Source: Candidatus Aquidulcis sp. (lineage in GTDB: Bacteria > Chloroflexota > Anaerolineae > UBA4142). Taken from it: a DNA stretch of 50,341 nucleotides. Position 1 is the stretch's first letter, and every line of letters starts with the position of its first letter. Below, piece after piece: positions 1 to 8,677 of this stretch. The stretch lies in contig DYJA01000044.1 in NCBI GenBank assembly GCA_020723345.1, positions 1 to 50,341 of the forward strand, given 5' to 3'. The notes beneath the pieces are model-generated. The model made no database searches, had not been told where the DNA came from, and saw nothing but the letters and a program-made list of their open reading frames with translations. Made by a program: the position numbers and the translations under genes.

Positions 1-435
1 TGGCATCGCGCCGGGCGCAAGATTTCGTACGATTTCAGTCACCGCGCCAAGCCGGAACAAATCGCGCTCTTGCCGTACGTCACCGTCGCATTTTTTTCTG
101 GACAACACATTGAACCGGCGGACGCGCGCGAACACGTTATCGCGTATCAACGACAAGGCGCGCGCGTCGTCGTGATGACGTTCGGCGAAAACGGGAGCAT
201 CGCGTTCGACGGCGCGCGCGAATATCGTCAGCCGGCGGTACCGGCGCAAGTCGTGGACACGCTCGGCGCGGGCGACGCGTTCCAAGCCGGTTTCATCGTC
301 GAATACCTCAAGACCGGCGCGGTTGACGCGGCGTTGTCCGCTGGCGCGGCGCGCGCGGCAAAGGTGTGCGAGCACTACGGCGCGTTCGGCTACGCGCACG
401 CGGTTGATATGACCGACCCGCGCATCAAACAATAG
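1..435 (+). CDS. PfkB-family carbohydrate kinase, C-terminal part (5' end cut by window)
   Basis: The reading frame is open from the first base and ends at a TAG. It gives 144 codons of the C-terminal half of a ribokinase/PfkB-fold kinase, which phosphorylates a sugar or nucleoside with ATP. The signature GAGDAF is visible with its catalytic Asp at bases 274-276, followed by the usual hydrophobic helix (FQAGFIVEYL) and an Ala-rich end. Family members are about 300 residues, so roughly half is missing to the left. The substrate cannot be told from this half. The stop codon lies at the edge of a palindromic repeat. Family assignment is secure, specificity open. Confidence 0.85.
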   Translation, partial: WHRAGRKISYDFSHRAKPEQIALLPYVTVAFFSGQHIEPADAREHVIAYQRQGARVVVMTFGENGSIAFDGAREYRQPAVPAQVVDTLGAGDAFQAGFIVEYLKTGAVDAALSAGAARAAKVCEHYGAFGYAHAVDMTDPRIKQ

Positions 436-441
436 ACCGCT

Positions 442-479
442 GACCGCCGACGACCGACCGTGTAAATGAGTCGGCGGTC
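442..479. repeat. Palindromic intergenic repeat after the PfkB gene
   Basis: Arms of 9 bases (442-450 and 471-479, core gaccgccga/tcggcggtc) pair around a 20-base loop, and a further copy of the cggcggtc motif follows at about 486-493. There is no T run, so it is not a classic terminator. It fills the gap between the kinase stop and the hyuA-like start. Confidence 0.5.
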
Positions 480-517
480 TGCCGTCGGCGGTCGGATTCT
501 TCGAGGAGAACGACTTT

Positions 518-2569
518 ATGCAATATATGATTGGCGTTGATGTCGGCGGCACGTTCACCGACTTGACGCTCGTGGATGTCGCGGCGCAGCGCGCTGCGAT
601 CCACAAAGTGCTTTCGACGCCCGCGGACCCATCGCGCGCGATTATGACCGGCGTTACGGAATTGCTCGCACGCGAAAAAGTGGTTTTCGGGCAGGTGGAT
701 TATTTTGGGCACGGCACTACCGTCGCGACGAACGCGCTCATCGAGCGTAAAGGATCGAAAACCGGTTTGCTCGTAACGGCGGGGTTCAAAGATTTGTTGG
801 AGATTGGACGCCAAACACGGCCTGCGCTTTACGATCTCCAAAAAGAAAAACCGTCGCCGCTCGTTCCAGGTCATCTCTGCAAAGAAATCCCGGAACGCGT
901 ATATCACAACGGCAGCGTGCGCAAGCCGATTGATGTCGACGCGCTCAAGCAAGCCGTCACCGAACTTCGTTCCGCTGGCGTCGAATCGATCGCGATTTGT
1001 TTCCTGTTTTCATTCATCAATCCCGATCACGAAAAGACCGCGCTCGCGGTTGTCCGCGAAATTTTTCCTGAGGCATACGTCACGGCATCGCACCAGGTTG
1101 TGCCCGAGTTCCGCGAGTTTGCGCGTTTGAGTACGACCGTCCTCAACGCGTACCTGGGTCCGGTGATGCGCCGCTATTTGGGCAATCTGCAAACCTCGGT
1201 GCGCCAAGCGGGGATTCGCCAAGACCCGTACATCACACAATCGAACGGCGGGATTTTGTCGCTGCAAGAGAGCATCGCCTCGCCAGTCCGCACGGCGGTC
1301 TCCGGTCCGAGCGCGGGCGTCATGGCAACGTTGCAACTCGGTCGGCTCGTCGGTCTCGACAATTTGATCACGCTCGACATCGGCGGCACGAGCGCGGACA
1401 TTAGTTTGATCCATCGCGGACAACCCTTGCTTTCGATGGAGCGCGCCATCGAAGGATGGCCCGTCCGCATTCCGATGCTCGACATCGTGACGATTGGCGC
1501 GGGCGGCGGCTCGATTGCCTGGCTCGATGCCGGAGGCGCGCTCAAGGTCGGTCCGCCAAGCGCGGGCGCGCACCCAGGTCCCGCGTGTTACAGTTTTGGC
1601 GGCGAACTGCCGACGGTGACCGATGCGAACGTCGTGCTGGGTCGCATGAATCCGCAGCGGATCCTGGGTGGGCGGATGACGTTGAAAACGGAACTCGCCC
1701 AAAAAGCGATTCAGTCGCGGATCGCGCAACCGACAAAACTCTCGCTGCTCGACGCGGCGAATGGAATGATTGATGTCATCAACGCGAATATGGTGCGCGC
1801 GATGCGTTTGGTCTCGGTCGAACGCGGGTACGATCCGCGCGAGTTTACGATGGTCGCGTTCGGTGGCGCGGGTCCCGTTCACGCGGTCGCGCTCGCGCAA
1901 GAACTCGGCATCCCGCGCGTCCTCGTGCCCCCCGCGCCGGGGACGCTTTGCTCCCTCGGACTGCTCGTCACCGACATCCGCGTCGATTTCGTGCGTAGTT
2001 TGTTGCTCAAACCGACGCGCGACGCGCTACCAAAAATCGCGCGTGTTTTCGACGAACTCGTCGCCGAGGGTCGCCGCGCGCTCGACAAAGAAAATGTTCC
2101 CGCCGCGCAACGCCGCTTGACGCGTTGGATCGAAGCGCGTTATCAGCGCCAGAATTTTGAATTGCCGATTCCGGTTGAGGATGCGGACTTGACTGAAGCC
2201 GGGCTTGGGCAACTCGCCGAAAAATTCCACGCCGAACACAAACGACTTTATGGTTACGCGCGACCAGACGCACCGGTCGAATTCGTCAATTTTCGATTGA
2301 CCGCGATTGGCGAACTGCCCAAAGCGCCGATTCCACTTTGTCCCGCGCGCAACGGCAACGCGCCGACGCCGTTCGGACGACGCGAGGTGTACTTCAAGGA
2401 AGCGGGCGGATACGTGATCGCCGCGCTTTACCAGCGTGACGATTTGCGCGCGGGCGATTGCATCACTGGTCCCGCGATCATCGAGCAGATGGATGCGACG
2501 ACGGTGCTCCCGCCGCAAATGCCGCTGCGCGTTGACGCGTACGGCAACTTGATGATTGACGTGAAATGA
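518..2569 (+). CDS. hyuA: Hydantoinase/oxoprolinase subunit A (HyuA family)
   Basis: 683 residues, the usual length for the ATP-binding A subunit of the N-methylhydantoinase / 5-oxoprolinase / acetone-carboxylase superfamily, which activates a lactam or ketone with ATP. The N-terminal actin-like motif GVDVGGTFTD is at residues 6-15, the second glycine-rich motif LDIGGTSADIS lies mid-protein, and MVAFGGAGPVHA begins the C-terminal conserved block. A GAGGAG Shine-Dalgarno at 503-508 supports the ATG at 518. The B subunit follows after 119 bases and two peptide-type permeases after that, so a role in taking up and opening a cyclic amide or small peptide derivative is plausible. The actual substrate is not deducible. 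Confidence 0.88.
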   Translation: MQYMIGVDVGGTFTDLTLVDVAAQRAAIHKVLSTPADPSRAIMTGVTELLAREKVVFGQVDYFGHGTTVATNALIERKGSKTGLLVTAGFKDLLEIGRQTRPALYDLQKEKPSPLVPGHLCKEIPERVYHNGSVRKPIDVDALKQAVTELRSAGVESIAICFLFSFINPDHEKTALAVVREIFPEAYVTASHQVVPEFREFARLSTTVLNAYLGPVMRRYLGNLQTSVRQAGIRQDPYITQSNGGILSLQESIASPVRTAVSGPSAGVMATLQLGRLVGLDNLITLDIGGTSADISLIHRGQPLLSMERAIEGWPVRIPMLDIVTIGAGGGSIAWLDAGGALKVGPPSAGAHPGPACYSFGGELPTVTDANVVLGRMNPQRILGGRMTLKTELAQKAIQSRIAQPTKLSLLDAANGMIDVINANMVRAMRLVSVERGYDPREFTMVAFGGAGPVHAVALAQELGIPRVLVPPAPGTLCSLGLLVTDIRVDFVRSLLLKPTRDALPKIARVFDELVAEGRRALDKENVPAAQRRLTRWIEARYQRQNFELPIPVEDADLTEAGLGQLAEKFHAEHKRLYGYARPDAPVEFVNFRLTAIGELPKAPIPLCPARNGNAPTPFGRREVYFKEAGGYVIAALYQRDDLRAGDCITGPAIIEQMDATTVLPPQMPLRVDAYGNLMIDVK

Positions 2570-2590
2570 AAACATCGACCGCAAAGCATG

Positions 2591-2609
2591 TCCTGAGCTT
2601 GCCGAAGGA
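2591..2609. repeat. Short dispersed repeat (tcctgagcttgccgaagga type)
   Basis: This 19-base sequence is an imperfect inverted repeat whose complement has the form tccttcg-N-ctcagga. The same outline occurs at 41691-41714 inside a ferredoxin gene. It lies in the 119-base hyuA-hyuB gap, which otherwise holds only a purine-rich stretch and the hyuB ribosome site. Confidence 0.55.
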
Positions 2610-2688
2610 ACGCAAAGAACACCAAGAGAAAAAAATGAAACCAGGCGCCCTTCGCGTCTTTGCGGTGAAAAGATTTTTGGAGTGAAGC

Positions 2689-4440
2689 ATGTCCTCTTTG
2701 CATAATTCGCCGATGGATCCCGTGACGCTCGAAGTACTGAGCAATCGCTTGCTCGCGGTCACCGAAGAAATTAGCGTCGCCCTGATTCGCACATCCTACT
2801 CGACGAACATCAAGGAACGCCGCGATTGTTCGACCTGTGTGTTCGACGCGGCGGGACGAATGATTGCGCAAGCGGAACAAATTCCGATGCACCTGGGTTC
2901 GCTGCTGGGCGTCGTTGAAGCCGTCTTGAAAAAATATCCCGCCGACCAACTGCGCCCGGGCGATATGTTCGTGACGAACGATCCGTACTCGGGCGGCGGC
3001 ACGCACTTGCCGGACATTACGATGGTCGCGCCCGTGTTTCTCGAAAACCAATTGATCGGCTTTGTGGCGAACATCGCGCACCATGCGGATCTGGGCGGCA
3101 AAGTGCCGGGCAGTTCGTCGGGCGACGCGACGAGCATCTTTCAGGAAGGTCTGCGGATTCCGCTCGTGCGGATTTGTCGCAACGACGAATTGCTCCACGA
3201 CATCGTTGAATTCGTGATGCTCAACAGCCGTACGCCGGAGGAACGCGAAGGCGACCTGGGCGCGCAAGTTGCCGCGAATCGCGTCGGCATTCGCCGCTTG
3301 ATCGAAGTGGTCAAGCATTACGGCATCGAACGCTACAACCAAGCCGTCGGCGCGCTGCTCGATCACGCGGAAGCGATGATGCGCGCGAGCATCAGGACGC
3401 TTCCATCCGGCGTTTATTCATTCACCGATTACATGGACGACGACGGCGTCAACCTGGGTGTGCCCGTGCCAATTTCGATCAAGGTCACGATTGACGGCGA
3501 TCGCGCCGCGGTAGATTTCACCGGCTCGAGCGCGCAGGTGGCGGGTCCGATCAACGTGACGCTCAACGGAACCTGGGCGACTGTGTTCTATTGTTTCAAG
3601 GCGTTGGTCGGTCCGACGATTCCATCGAATCACGGCATCTATCGTCCCTTGCGTTTGATCGCGCCGGAAGGGAGCGTCGTCAACTGTCGTCCGCCCGCGC
3701 CGGTCGGCGGACGCGTGGACACGTGCCAGCGCATCGCGGATACGTTCTTTGGCGCGATGGCATCCGCCGCGCCCGCGCGCGTGATCGCGGCGAGTAACAG
3801 CAGCGTGACCACCGCGACCTTCTCCGGCATTCATCCGGAAACCGGACAGTTCTATGTTTATCTCGAAACGATTGCGGGCGGGCAAGGCGCACACTCGGCG
3901 GGCGATGGTTTGAGCGGCGTGCAAGTTCACATGACGAACACCTCGAATCTGCCGATCGAGGCGCTCGAACGCGAGTACCCGTTGCTCGTCGAGCGGTACG
4001 CGCTGCGGACCGATTCCGGCGGCGCGGGAAAATATCGCGGCGGGTTGGGCATTCAACGCGACATTCGCGCGCTGCACGACGGCGTCACGTTTTCCGGTTT
4101 TGCCGATCGTCAGCGCATGGCGCCGTGGGGACTCGACGGCGCGGGGCAAGGCGCGGTCGGACGATTTCTCTTGCGGCGCGCCGATGGCTCGGAGTCGAAA
4201 CTGAATTCCAGAGTTTCGGATACCCCGCTCAAAGCGGAAGATGTGATCAGCGTGCAGACTCCGGCAGCGGGCGGTTATGGCGCGGCAATCTTGCGCGATC
4301 CAAAAGCGGTATTACGTGATATAATCGAAGGCAAGGTTACCGTGCGCGCGGCGTTCGAGTTGTTCGGCGTGGTGCTGAACGAAAACGAAACTGCGATTGA
4401 CGAAGAAAAGACGCGGCAAGCGCGCGCCGCGCGAATGTAG
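2689..4440 (+). CDS. hyuB: Hydantoinase/oxoprolinase subunit B (HyuB family)
   Basis: 583 residues, matching the B subunit that partners HyuA in hydantoinase/oxoprolinase enzymes. The N-terminal block DPVTLEVLSNRL, the FVTNDPYSGGGTHLPD block at roughly residues 96-111 and the later glycine-rich segment (TDSGGAGKYRGGLG) are family hallmarks. GGAG at 2679-2682 supports the ATG at 2689; a second Met nine codons in would also start a near-normal protein. It is co-directional with hyuA and is followed after 16 bases by a DppB-like permease. The C-terminal 40 residues (KAVLRDIIEGKVT onwards) are a charged extension. Substrate unknown. Confidence 0.88.
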   Translation: MSSLHNSPMDPVTLEVLSNRLLAVTEEISVALIRTSYSTNIKERRDCSTCVFDAAGRMIAQAEQIPMHLGSLLGVVEAVLKKYPADQLRPGDMFVTNDPYSGGGTHLPDITMVAPVFLENQLIGFVANIAHHADLGGKVPGSSSGDATSIFQEGLRIPLVRICRNDELLHDIVEFVMLNSRTPEEREGDLGAQVAANRVGIRRLIEVVKHYGIERYNQAVGALLDHAEAMMRASIRTLPSGVYSFTDYMDDDGVNLGVPVPISIKVTIDGDRAAVDFTGSSAQVAGPINVTLNGTWATVFYCFKALVGPTIPSNHGIYRPLRLIAPEGSVVNCRPPAPVGGRVDTCQRIADTFFGAMASAAPARVIAASNSSVTTATFSGIHPETGQFYVYLETIAGGQGAHSAGDGLSGVQVHMTNTSNLPIEALEREYPLLVERYALRTDSGGAGKYRGGLGIQRDIRALHDGVTFSGFADRQRMAPWGLDGAGQGAVGRFLLRRADGSESKLNSRVSDTPLKAEDVISVQTPAAGGYGAAILRDPKAVLRDIIEGKVTVRAAFELFGVVLNENETAIDEEKTRQARAARM

Positions 4441-4456
4441 CAAAAAAATCAACACC

Positions 4457-5407
4457 ATGAGCCAATTTCTGATCCGTCGTTTGCTAATTTCCTTGCTGTT
4501 GGTTCTCCTCGTCGAGACCATCGTCTTCAGTTTGGTGCATCTCCTCCCCGGCGATCCTGTCATGATCATCCTGGGTTCGGAACGCACGCCGGACCCGGCG
4601 GTGGTGGAAGCGGTGCGCGTGCAACTGGGTCTCGACCAACCCTTGCCGACGCAATACGCGCGCTGGCTTGCCGGATTGGTCCAGCGCGATTGGGGAACTT
4701 CGCTCGTGGATGGCTCGCCGGTGTGGGACACGGTAATCGAACGACTGCCGCGCACGCTCGAACTGGTGACAGTCGCGATGATGCTCGCCACGCTCCTCGG
4801 CGTGCCGATGGGAATCGTCGCCGCGCTGCGCTGGAATCGCGCGCCCGATCGTGCGCTTTCGATCCTGGGTGCGATCGGCATTTCGTCGCCGGTTTACGTC
4901 GTCGGTACATTGCTCGTCCTTCTGTTTGGCGTCACCTGGCGTTTATTACCGACGGCGGGTTACGCGCCCTTCGACGAAAGTTGGACGGAACACCTGCGCC
5001 GCCTGACCTTGCCCGCGATTACGTTGGCACTCGGTCCGATGGCGATCATCACGCGGATGACGCGCTCGAGTATGCTCGAAGTATTTCACCAAGATTACAT
5101 CCGCACCGCACGCGCCAAGGGTTTGCAGGATCGCCTCGTGGTGACGCGGCACATGCTGAGCAACGCGTTGATCCCCATCGTCACTGTCATCGGTCTGCAA
5201 ATGGGGACGCTCATCGGCGGCTCGGTGCTGGTGGAGTACATTTTCAATTGGCCCGGGCTGTCCACGCTGCTTGTAACCGCGTTAGGACGGCGCGATTATC
5301 CGGTGGTGCAGGGCGTGATCCTGACTTCGGCAAGTCTCTTCATCATTTTCAACACGATCGTGGATATGCTGTACGGCATTCTCGATCCGCGCGTGCGTTA
5401 TTCGTAA
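4457..5407 (+). CDS. dppB: Peptide/nickel-type ABC transporter permease (DppB/OppB)
   Basis: 316 residues starting at MSQFLIRRLL, a typical DppB N-terminus; the frame is open 20 codons further upstream into hyuB, but the ATG at 4457 gives the family start. Six membrane segments are expected, with a long first periplasmic loop (PGDPVMIILG...). The cytoplasmic EAA-type loop that contacts the ATPase is RTARAKGLQDRLVV near residues 215-230. The C-terminal end ILDPRVRYS is characteristic. It pairs with the DppC-like permease 25 bases downstream. No binding protein or ATPase for this importer is in the window, so these must lie upstream or elsewhere. Confidence 0.9.
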   Translation: MSQFLIRRLLISLLLVLLVETIVFSLVHLLPGDPVMIILGSERTPDPAVVEAVRVQLGLDQPLPTQYARWLAGLVQRDWGTSLVDGSPVWDTVIERLPRTLELVTVAMMLATLLGVPMGIVAALRWNRAPDRALSILGAIGISSPVYVVGTLLVLLFGVTWRLLPTAGYAPFDESWTEHLRRLTLPAITLALGPMAIITRMTRSSMLEVFHQDYIRTARAKGLQDRLVVTRHMLSNALIPIVTVIGLQMGTLIGGSVLVEYIFNWPGLSTLLVTALGRRDYPVVQGVILTSASLFIIFNTIVDMLYGILDPRVRYS

Positions 5408-5432
5408 ACGCAATCCTGGCAATGGTGCGGCG

Positions 5433-6260
5433 ATGGCGCGAAAAATTCAACGCTACTTTTGGCTCTGGCTCAGCGGCGCGATCATTTTGATCGTCGTTCT
5501 TGCCGGTGTCTGCGCGCCGGCGCTTACTTCGCGCGATCCCTTGGCAATCGATGCGTTGCGCGTTTTGCAACCGCCCTCCCCGCAAAACCCCCTCGGCACC
5601 GACGAGTTCGGACGCGATGTGCTCAGTCGTTTGTTGTACGGCGCGCGCCCTTCGCTGATTGTGGCAACAGGCGCGACCACACTGGCAATGCTCCTCGGCG
5701 TGTTCTTCGGCGTGAGCGCCGGATATTTTCGCGGCAGGATCGAACAGATCATCATGCGCCTCGTCGACGCGCTCTTGTGCTTTCCGCCGATTTTGTTGGC
5801 GATGGTCGTCGTCGGACTCCTCGGTCCCGGCGTTACCAACCTAATTATCATCATCGGCATCTTGTATTCCACGACCTTCGCGCGTTTGTCTTATGCCTCG
5901 ACGCTGCAGGTCAAAGCGATGGAGTACGTGACCGTCGCGATCGCGGTCGGCGTTGGAAATCAACGGGTGATCTGGCGGCACATCATACCCAATATTCTTT
6001 CGCCATTGATCGTGCAAGCCAGTCTCACCGCCGCCGCGACAATCTTGCTCGAATCAGGGTTGAGTTTCTTGGGACTGGGCGTCGTGCCGCCGACGCCATC
6101 GTGGGGTTTGATCATTGGCGCAGCGCGCAACTACATGTACCAATCGCCGCTCTACGTGGTGTGGCCCTCGCTCTTGATCGCGGGCACCGTACTGGCGATC
6201 AACACCTTCGGCGACACCCTCCGCGATTTTCTTGATCCGCGACTGCGCAAATGGATGTGA
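5433..6260 (+). CDS. dppC: Peptide/nickel-type ABC transporter permease (DppC/OppC)
   Basis: 275 residues with the DppC hallmarks: one N-terminal membrane segment, the loop containing NPLGTDEFGRDVLSRLLYGA, then five membrane segments, and the EAA loop AIAVGVGNQRVIWRHIIPN. The C-terminus (TFGDTLRDFLDPRLRKWM) is complete. It completes the heterodimeric pore with the preceding DppB-like protein. The gene ends exactly where a broken - strand histidine kinase begins, so anything that once followed in this operon, such as the ATPase genes, may have been lost or displaced. Confidence 0.9.
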   Translation: MARKIQRYFWLWLSGAIILIVVLAGVCAPALTSRDPLAIDALRVLQPPSPQNPLGTDEFGRDVLSRLLYGARPSLIVATGATTLAMLLGVFFGVSAGYFRGRIEQIIMRLVDALLCFPPILLAMVVVGLLGPGVTNLIIIIGILYSTTFARLSYASTLQVKAMEYVTVAIAVGVGNQRVIWRHIIPNILSPLIVQASLTAAATILLESGLSFLGLGVVPPTPSWGLIIGAARNYMYQSPLYVVWPSLLIAGTVLAINTFGDTLRDFLDPRLRKWM

Positions 6261-6269
6261 GTTGAAATA

Positions 6270-7250
6270 ACAATTCATCCGAAGCACTCGCGGAGGTCAG
6301 GAGGATGATGGGAAGATTGGACAAACTGGGATTCTGTCGGATCTGCTCGAGGATTTGCATGCCATCCGGCGCGGGCAACTGGAGATCAAGCAACAAGAGA
6401 TCAGGCGGTCGCGAACGGAGTGCTTGCAAACCTGTTGCGCCATCGAACGCTTTGCGTAATTGAAGTTTCTGGTCGGATGTGTCCAACATCCGATCAACCA
6501 ATTGGGCGAACCCAGGATCATCGTCAATGATCAAAATATCTTGGACTGGTCCGCTGTTGGCGATTTCTTGAAGTAGTTGCTGCGACGTGATCGGTTTGCT
6601 GAGCAACGCGCGTACCGATAATGCTTTGGCGATCTACGCCCGGCTTGGCAACGCGCAATGGATGACCGGCACGTTCGCGCCGCCGGGCAGAGTCGGCGAT
6701 TCAGTTTCTTCTTGTTGCGCGTTAATCACGCCGCCGTGCGGACGCTGCGCGATTTGATGCTCGTTGATCTCCGCGACGTTCGCGATTTGGACGATCTGGC
6801 AACCGGGCAGATGCCGTTCCATCATCGCGCCAATCGCCGGATCGGGATCGATCAGCATGAGATCGAATTGCGCCGCGCTGGGCTGCGCCGCCGCTGACGC
6901 GCGTCTCTCCAAGGGACGCCATGCCGCCGTCGAGGCGATGGGCAGCGCAAAACTAAATCGCGACCCCATGCCCACCTCGCTCTCCGCCCAGATTCGTCCC
7001 CCGTGCGCCTCGACAAAATTTTTGCTGATCGTCAACCCCAAGCCCACGCCACCCTGGGCGCGGCGCGTGGAGGTATCGGCTTGAAAAAATTCATCGAAGA
7101 CGTGCGCCAATTTATCCGGCGCGATACCTGTGCCCGTATCGCTGCCCGACACGATGCATGGTCTTCGCACTGACTCGCTTCGACGAGGACTTGCCCTTGC
7201 TGCGTATAGCGTTGGGGCATCAGCAATGAATTTGCGGTAGCACCCCACTC
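6270..7250 (-). pseudogene. Broken hybrid histidine kinase (HATPase plus receiver domains)
   Basis: On the - strand one can read, from high to low coordinate, a fragment ending [11 protein letters not shown] (about 7185-7220), then after a frameshift near 7140 the ATPase domain with [21 protein letters not shown]-like G1 and [11 protein letters not shown]2 boxes, then a receiver remnant ([14 protein letters not shown]), then a second receiver with ILIIDDDPGFAQLV and phospho-acceptor context LLLLDLQLPAPDG. A TAG codon (6634-6636) interrupts the same frame between the two receivers, and the second receiver stops matching at about 6285, where it runs into the end of dppC. The sensor and dimerisation regions are gone. 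It is a clear relic, not a working kinase. Confidence 0.8.
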
Positions 7251-7384
7251 AAGGTTACTGTTGGCAAACTCAGGAATTGCGGTTGCTAGAAGCGGTACGT
7301 CCTCCACGAGTATGATTCGATGCAATTGACCGCATCACTGAACAACGGACACTGAGCTTGGAGCCACGAGTTGCTTCAATCCGA

Positions 7385-7683
7385 CTGACAGCGAAAGACG
7401 AGAAATTCTTTGGGTGGCGCTTACATTTGGTCTGCACGCCACAGGGCGAACCTGTTCGTTTCACGCTGTTGCCTACGTCTTTGCACGATCTAACGCCGCT
7501 ACACGAGTTAGCCGATGCGTTCCCTGAAGGGGCACGTCCGTTTGGAGACAAAGGTTACATCAGTGCCCCGGATGCGGCGGCGATTTTGGATGCCTGCGGA
7601 GTGCGGACCATTGCTCAACCGCGCGACAACATGGAGGCGCTGGATTGGGCAGACGAGTTCGATCTGCGCCTCTATCTCTCCTG
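7385..7683 (+). pseudogene. IS982-like DDE transposase remnant
   Basis: The frame carries KDEKFFGWRLHLVCTP, then HDLTPLHELADAFPEGA, FGDKGYIS and DWADEFDLRLY, which follow the order of the catalytic core in IS982-type transposases. Neither the beginning nor the final Glu-containing segment after DLRLY is present; a TGA follows two codons later. Terminal inverted repeats were not found. It sits next to the broken kinase and may have caused its truncation, but that is inference. Confidence 0.6.
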
Positions 7684-7772
7684 ATTTTGACGTGCCGCGC
7701 CCAATCGAGCACAACCTTGCCACACCTACATCGCAATCTCTCCCCAACTTTTTGCGCGACGGAGCGGCAACC

Positions 7773-7886
7773 ATGCTCGCCAAAGTCACCAGTTGCGCGG
7801 TCGTCGGTCTCGATGGCGCGCGCGTAGACGTCGAAGTCGATGTTTCTGGCGGACAAAGCGGCTCTACGATTGTTGATCTGCCTGAT
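7773..7886 (+). pseudogene. ComM/YifB-like AAA ATPase, first 38 codons only
   Basis: The 38 residues beginning MLAKVTSCAVVGLDGA and continuing VDVEVDVSGG with a later TIVDLPD match the N-terminus of the ComM (YifB, Mg-chelatase-like) family that helps natural transformation. A GGAG lies 5-9 bases before the ATG, so the original start region appears preserved. After LPD the similarity ends, and about 450 residues of the family are missing. The open frame continues into unrelated sequence. It is a decayed 5' fragment. Confidence 0.6.
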
Positions 7887-8019
7887 CGTAACGACTTGCA
7901 GCGTGTCAACTTGAGGACATTGACGACATTGGCAAAGTTTCTGTTCCAACACACATCAGTCCGTACAGTGGAACCCCAAAGCCGTCAGATGCTCCATTTG
8001 GCGTATCTACCGCCAAATA

Positions 8020-8170
8020 GTTTTGCATATTTTCTCGTGCATGCCGCAAAACGGTAGCAGAAAATTCCGCGTGCTCGTCCAGCCCTTCGATTGTGTTCAC
8101 ATGCACTTTGCTGATTCCATCTCCATCGTCGTCGCGTGCCCGCTCATTCTGACCATGACAAACAGTGAAA
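8020..8170 (-). pseudogene. IS1595 (ISXO2-like) transposase C-terminal remnant
   Basis: The - strand reads TVCHGQNERARDDDGDG then VHVNTIEGL, which resembles the C-terminal catalytic segment of ISXO2-like transposases; after one frameshift the next frame reads TRNFLLPFCGMHEK, matching the expected RNFLRPFRGVxKK block. Both pieces in the correct order but different frames indicate a decayed copy. No ends of the element were identified. It directly borders the promoter of the molybdoenzyme operon. Confidence 0.5.
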
Positions 8171-8245
8171 TGGGAACGCAGCAACCCACATACGCTCTTG
8201 TTTCTTCTCCCGTGACCTTTGACAAGCCGTGCCGTTTGGGGAACA

Positions 8246-8273
8246 TTGACAGTCCGCAAAATTGTGCTATAAT
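8246..8273 (+). promoter_or_regulatory. Near-consensus sigma-70 promoter of the molybdoenzyme/oxoacid oxidoreductase operon
   Basis: TTGACA at 8246-8251 and TATAAT at 8268-8273 are separated by 16 bases. Transcription would begin near 8280, just at the operator-like repeats. The same arrangement, including an AAAATTGTG spacer motif, recurs at 17130-17157. Confidence 0.75.
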
Positions 8274-8277
8274 ACAA

Positions 8278-8305
8278 TTGTAATTACAACATTACAACAT
8301 TACAT
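8278..8305. promoter_or_regulatory. Operator-like site: palindrome plus 8-base direct repeats
   Basis: TTGTAATTACAA (8278-8289) is a perfect 12-base palindrome. ATTACAAC is repeated in tandem at 8283-8290 and 8291-8298, with ATTACA continuing at 8299-8304. It overlaps the expected start of transcription, a position suited to repression. The palindrome has the GT-N4-AC outline common in GntR-family operators, and a GntR/UTRA gene lies at 28326-29111; the link is inference. Confidence 0.6.
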
Positions 8306-8382
8306 TTATATAATTTGTGTGGCTATGTCAAGTGTTTGCCTCATCAGACAACACATTTGGTTTCGGAGCGAGCCGTTGGATT

Positions 8383-8625
8383 ATGTCAGTTCGAGTTGAT
8401 CTCAGCCCGATATTGAGAAGGAAATATCGCCCGGATTATGACCCCGACAAAGGGTTGATAGTCGACGATGGGGCAGGCAAAACTCTAAATCAGATCGTCC
8501 AAGGACTTGGCATACCACTTGACGAGGTAACCTCTGCTCTGGTCAACCACCACGTTGTGCAGCCAAGTTATATCGCAAAAGACGGTGACTGGATTCTGCT
8601 CACTGTCGCGATTAGCGGCGGTTGA
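8383..8625 (+). CDS. MoaD/ThiS-like ubiquitin-fold sulfur carrier
   Basis: 80 residues starting MSVRVDLSPILRRKY and ending in a C-terminal Gly-Gly (VAISGG), the feature of MoaD/ThiS proteins that carry sulfur as a thiocarboxylate for molybdopterin or thiamin synthesis. The frame is open 22 codons further to a GTG, but the ATG at 8383 gives the expected beta-grasp start. It is first in the operon before a molybdenum hydroxylase, so a role in making or sulfurating its pterin cofactor is likely. It is shorter in its conserved features than true MoaD, so the assignment is to the superfamily only. Confidence 0.65.
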   Translation: MSVRVDLSPILRRKYRPDYDPDKGLIVDDGAGKTLNQIVQGLGIPLDEVTSALVNHHVVQPSYIAKDGDWILLTVAISGG

Positions 8626-8677
8626 GTGGGGCAAGTCGACAGTCATCACCAACGAAGAAACTTGTTGAGGAGGTAAA

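Noticed and set aside
7906-8277. A 123-codon - strand frame taken as an intact gene
   Set aside because: Only a central segment resembles an IS1595-type transposase, and the match shifts frame partway, so it is a relic.
8278-8305. ATTACAAC repeats as a CRISPR-like array
   Set aside because: The units are 8 bases in direct tandem without spacers, sit at a promoter and recur at another promoter; an operator explains them better.
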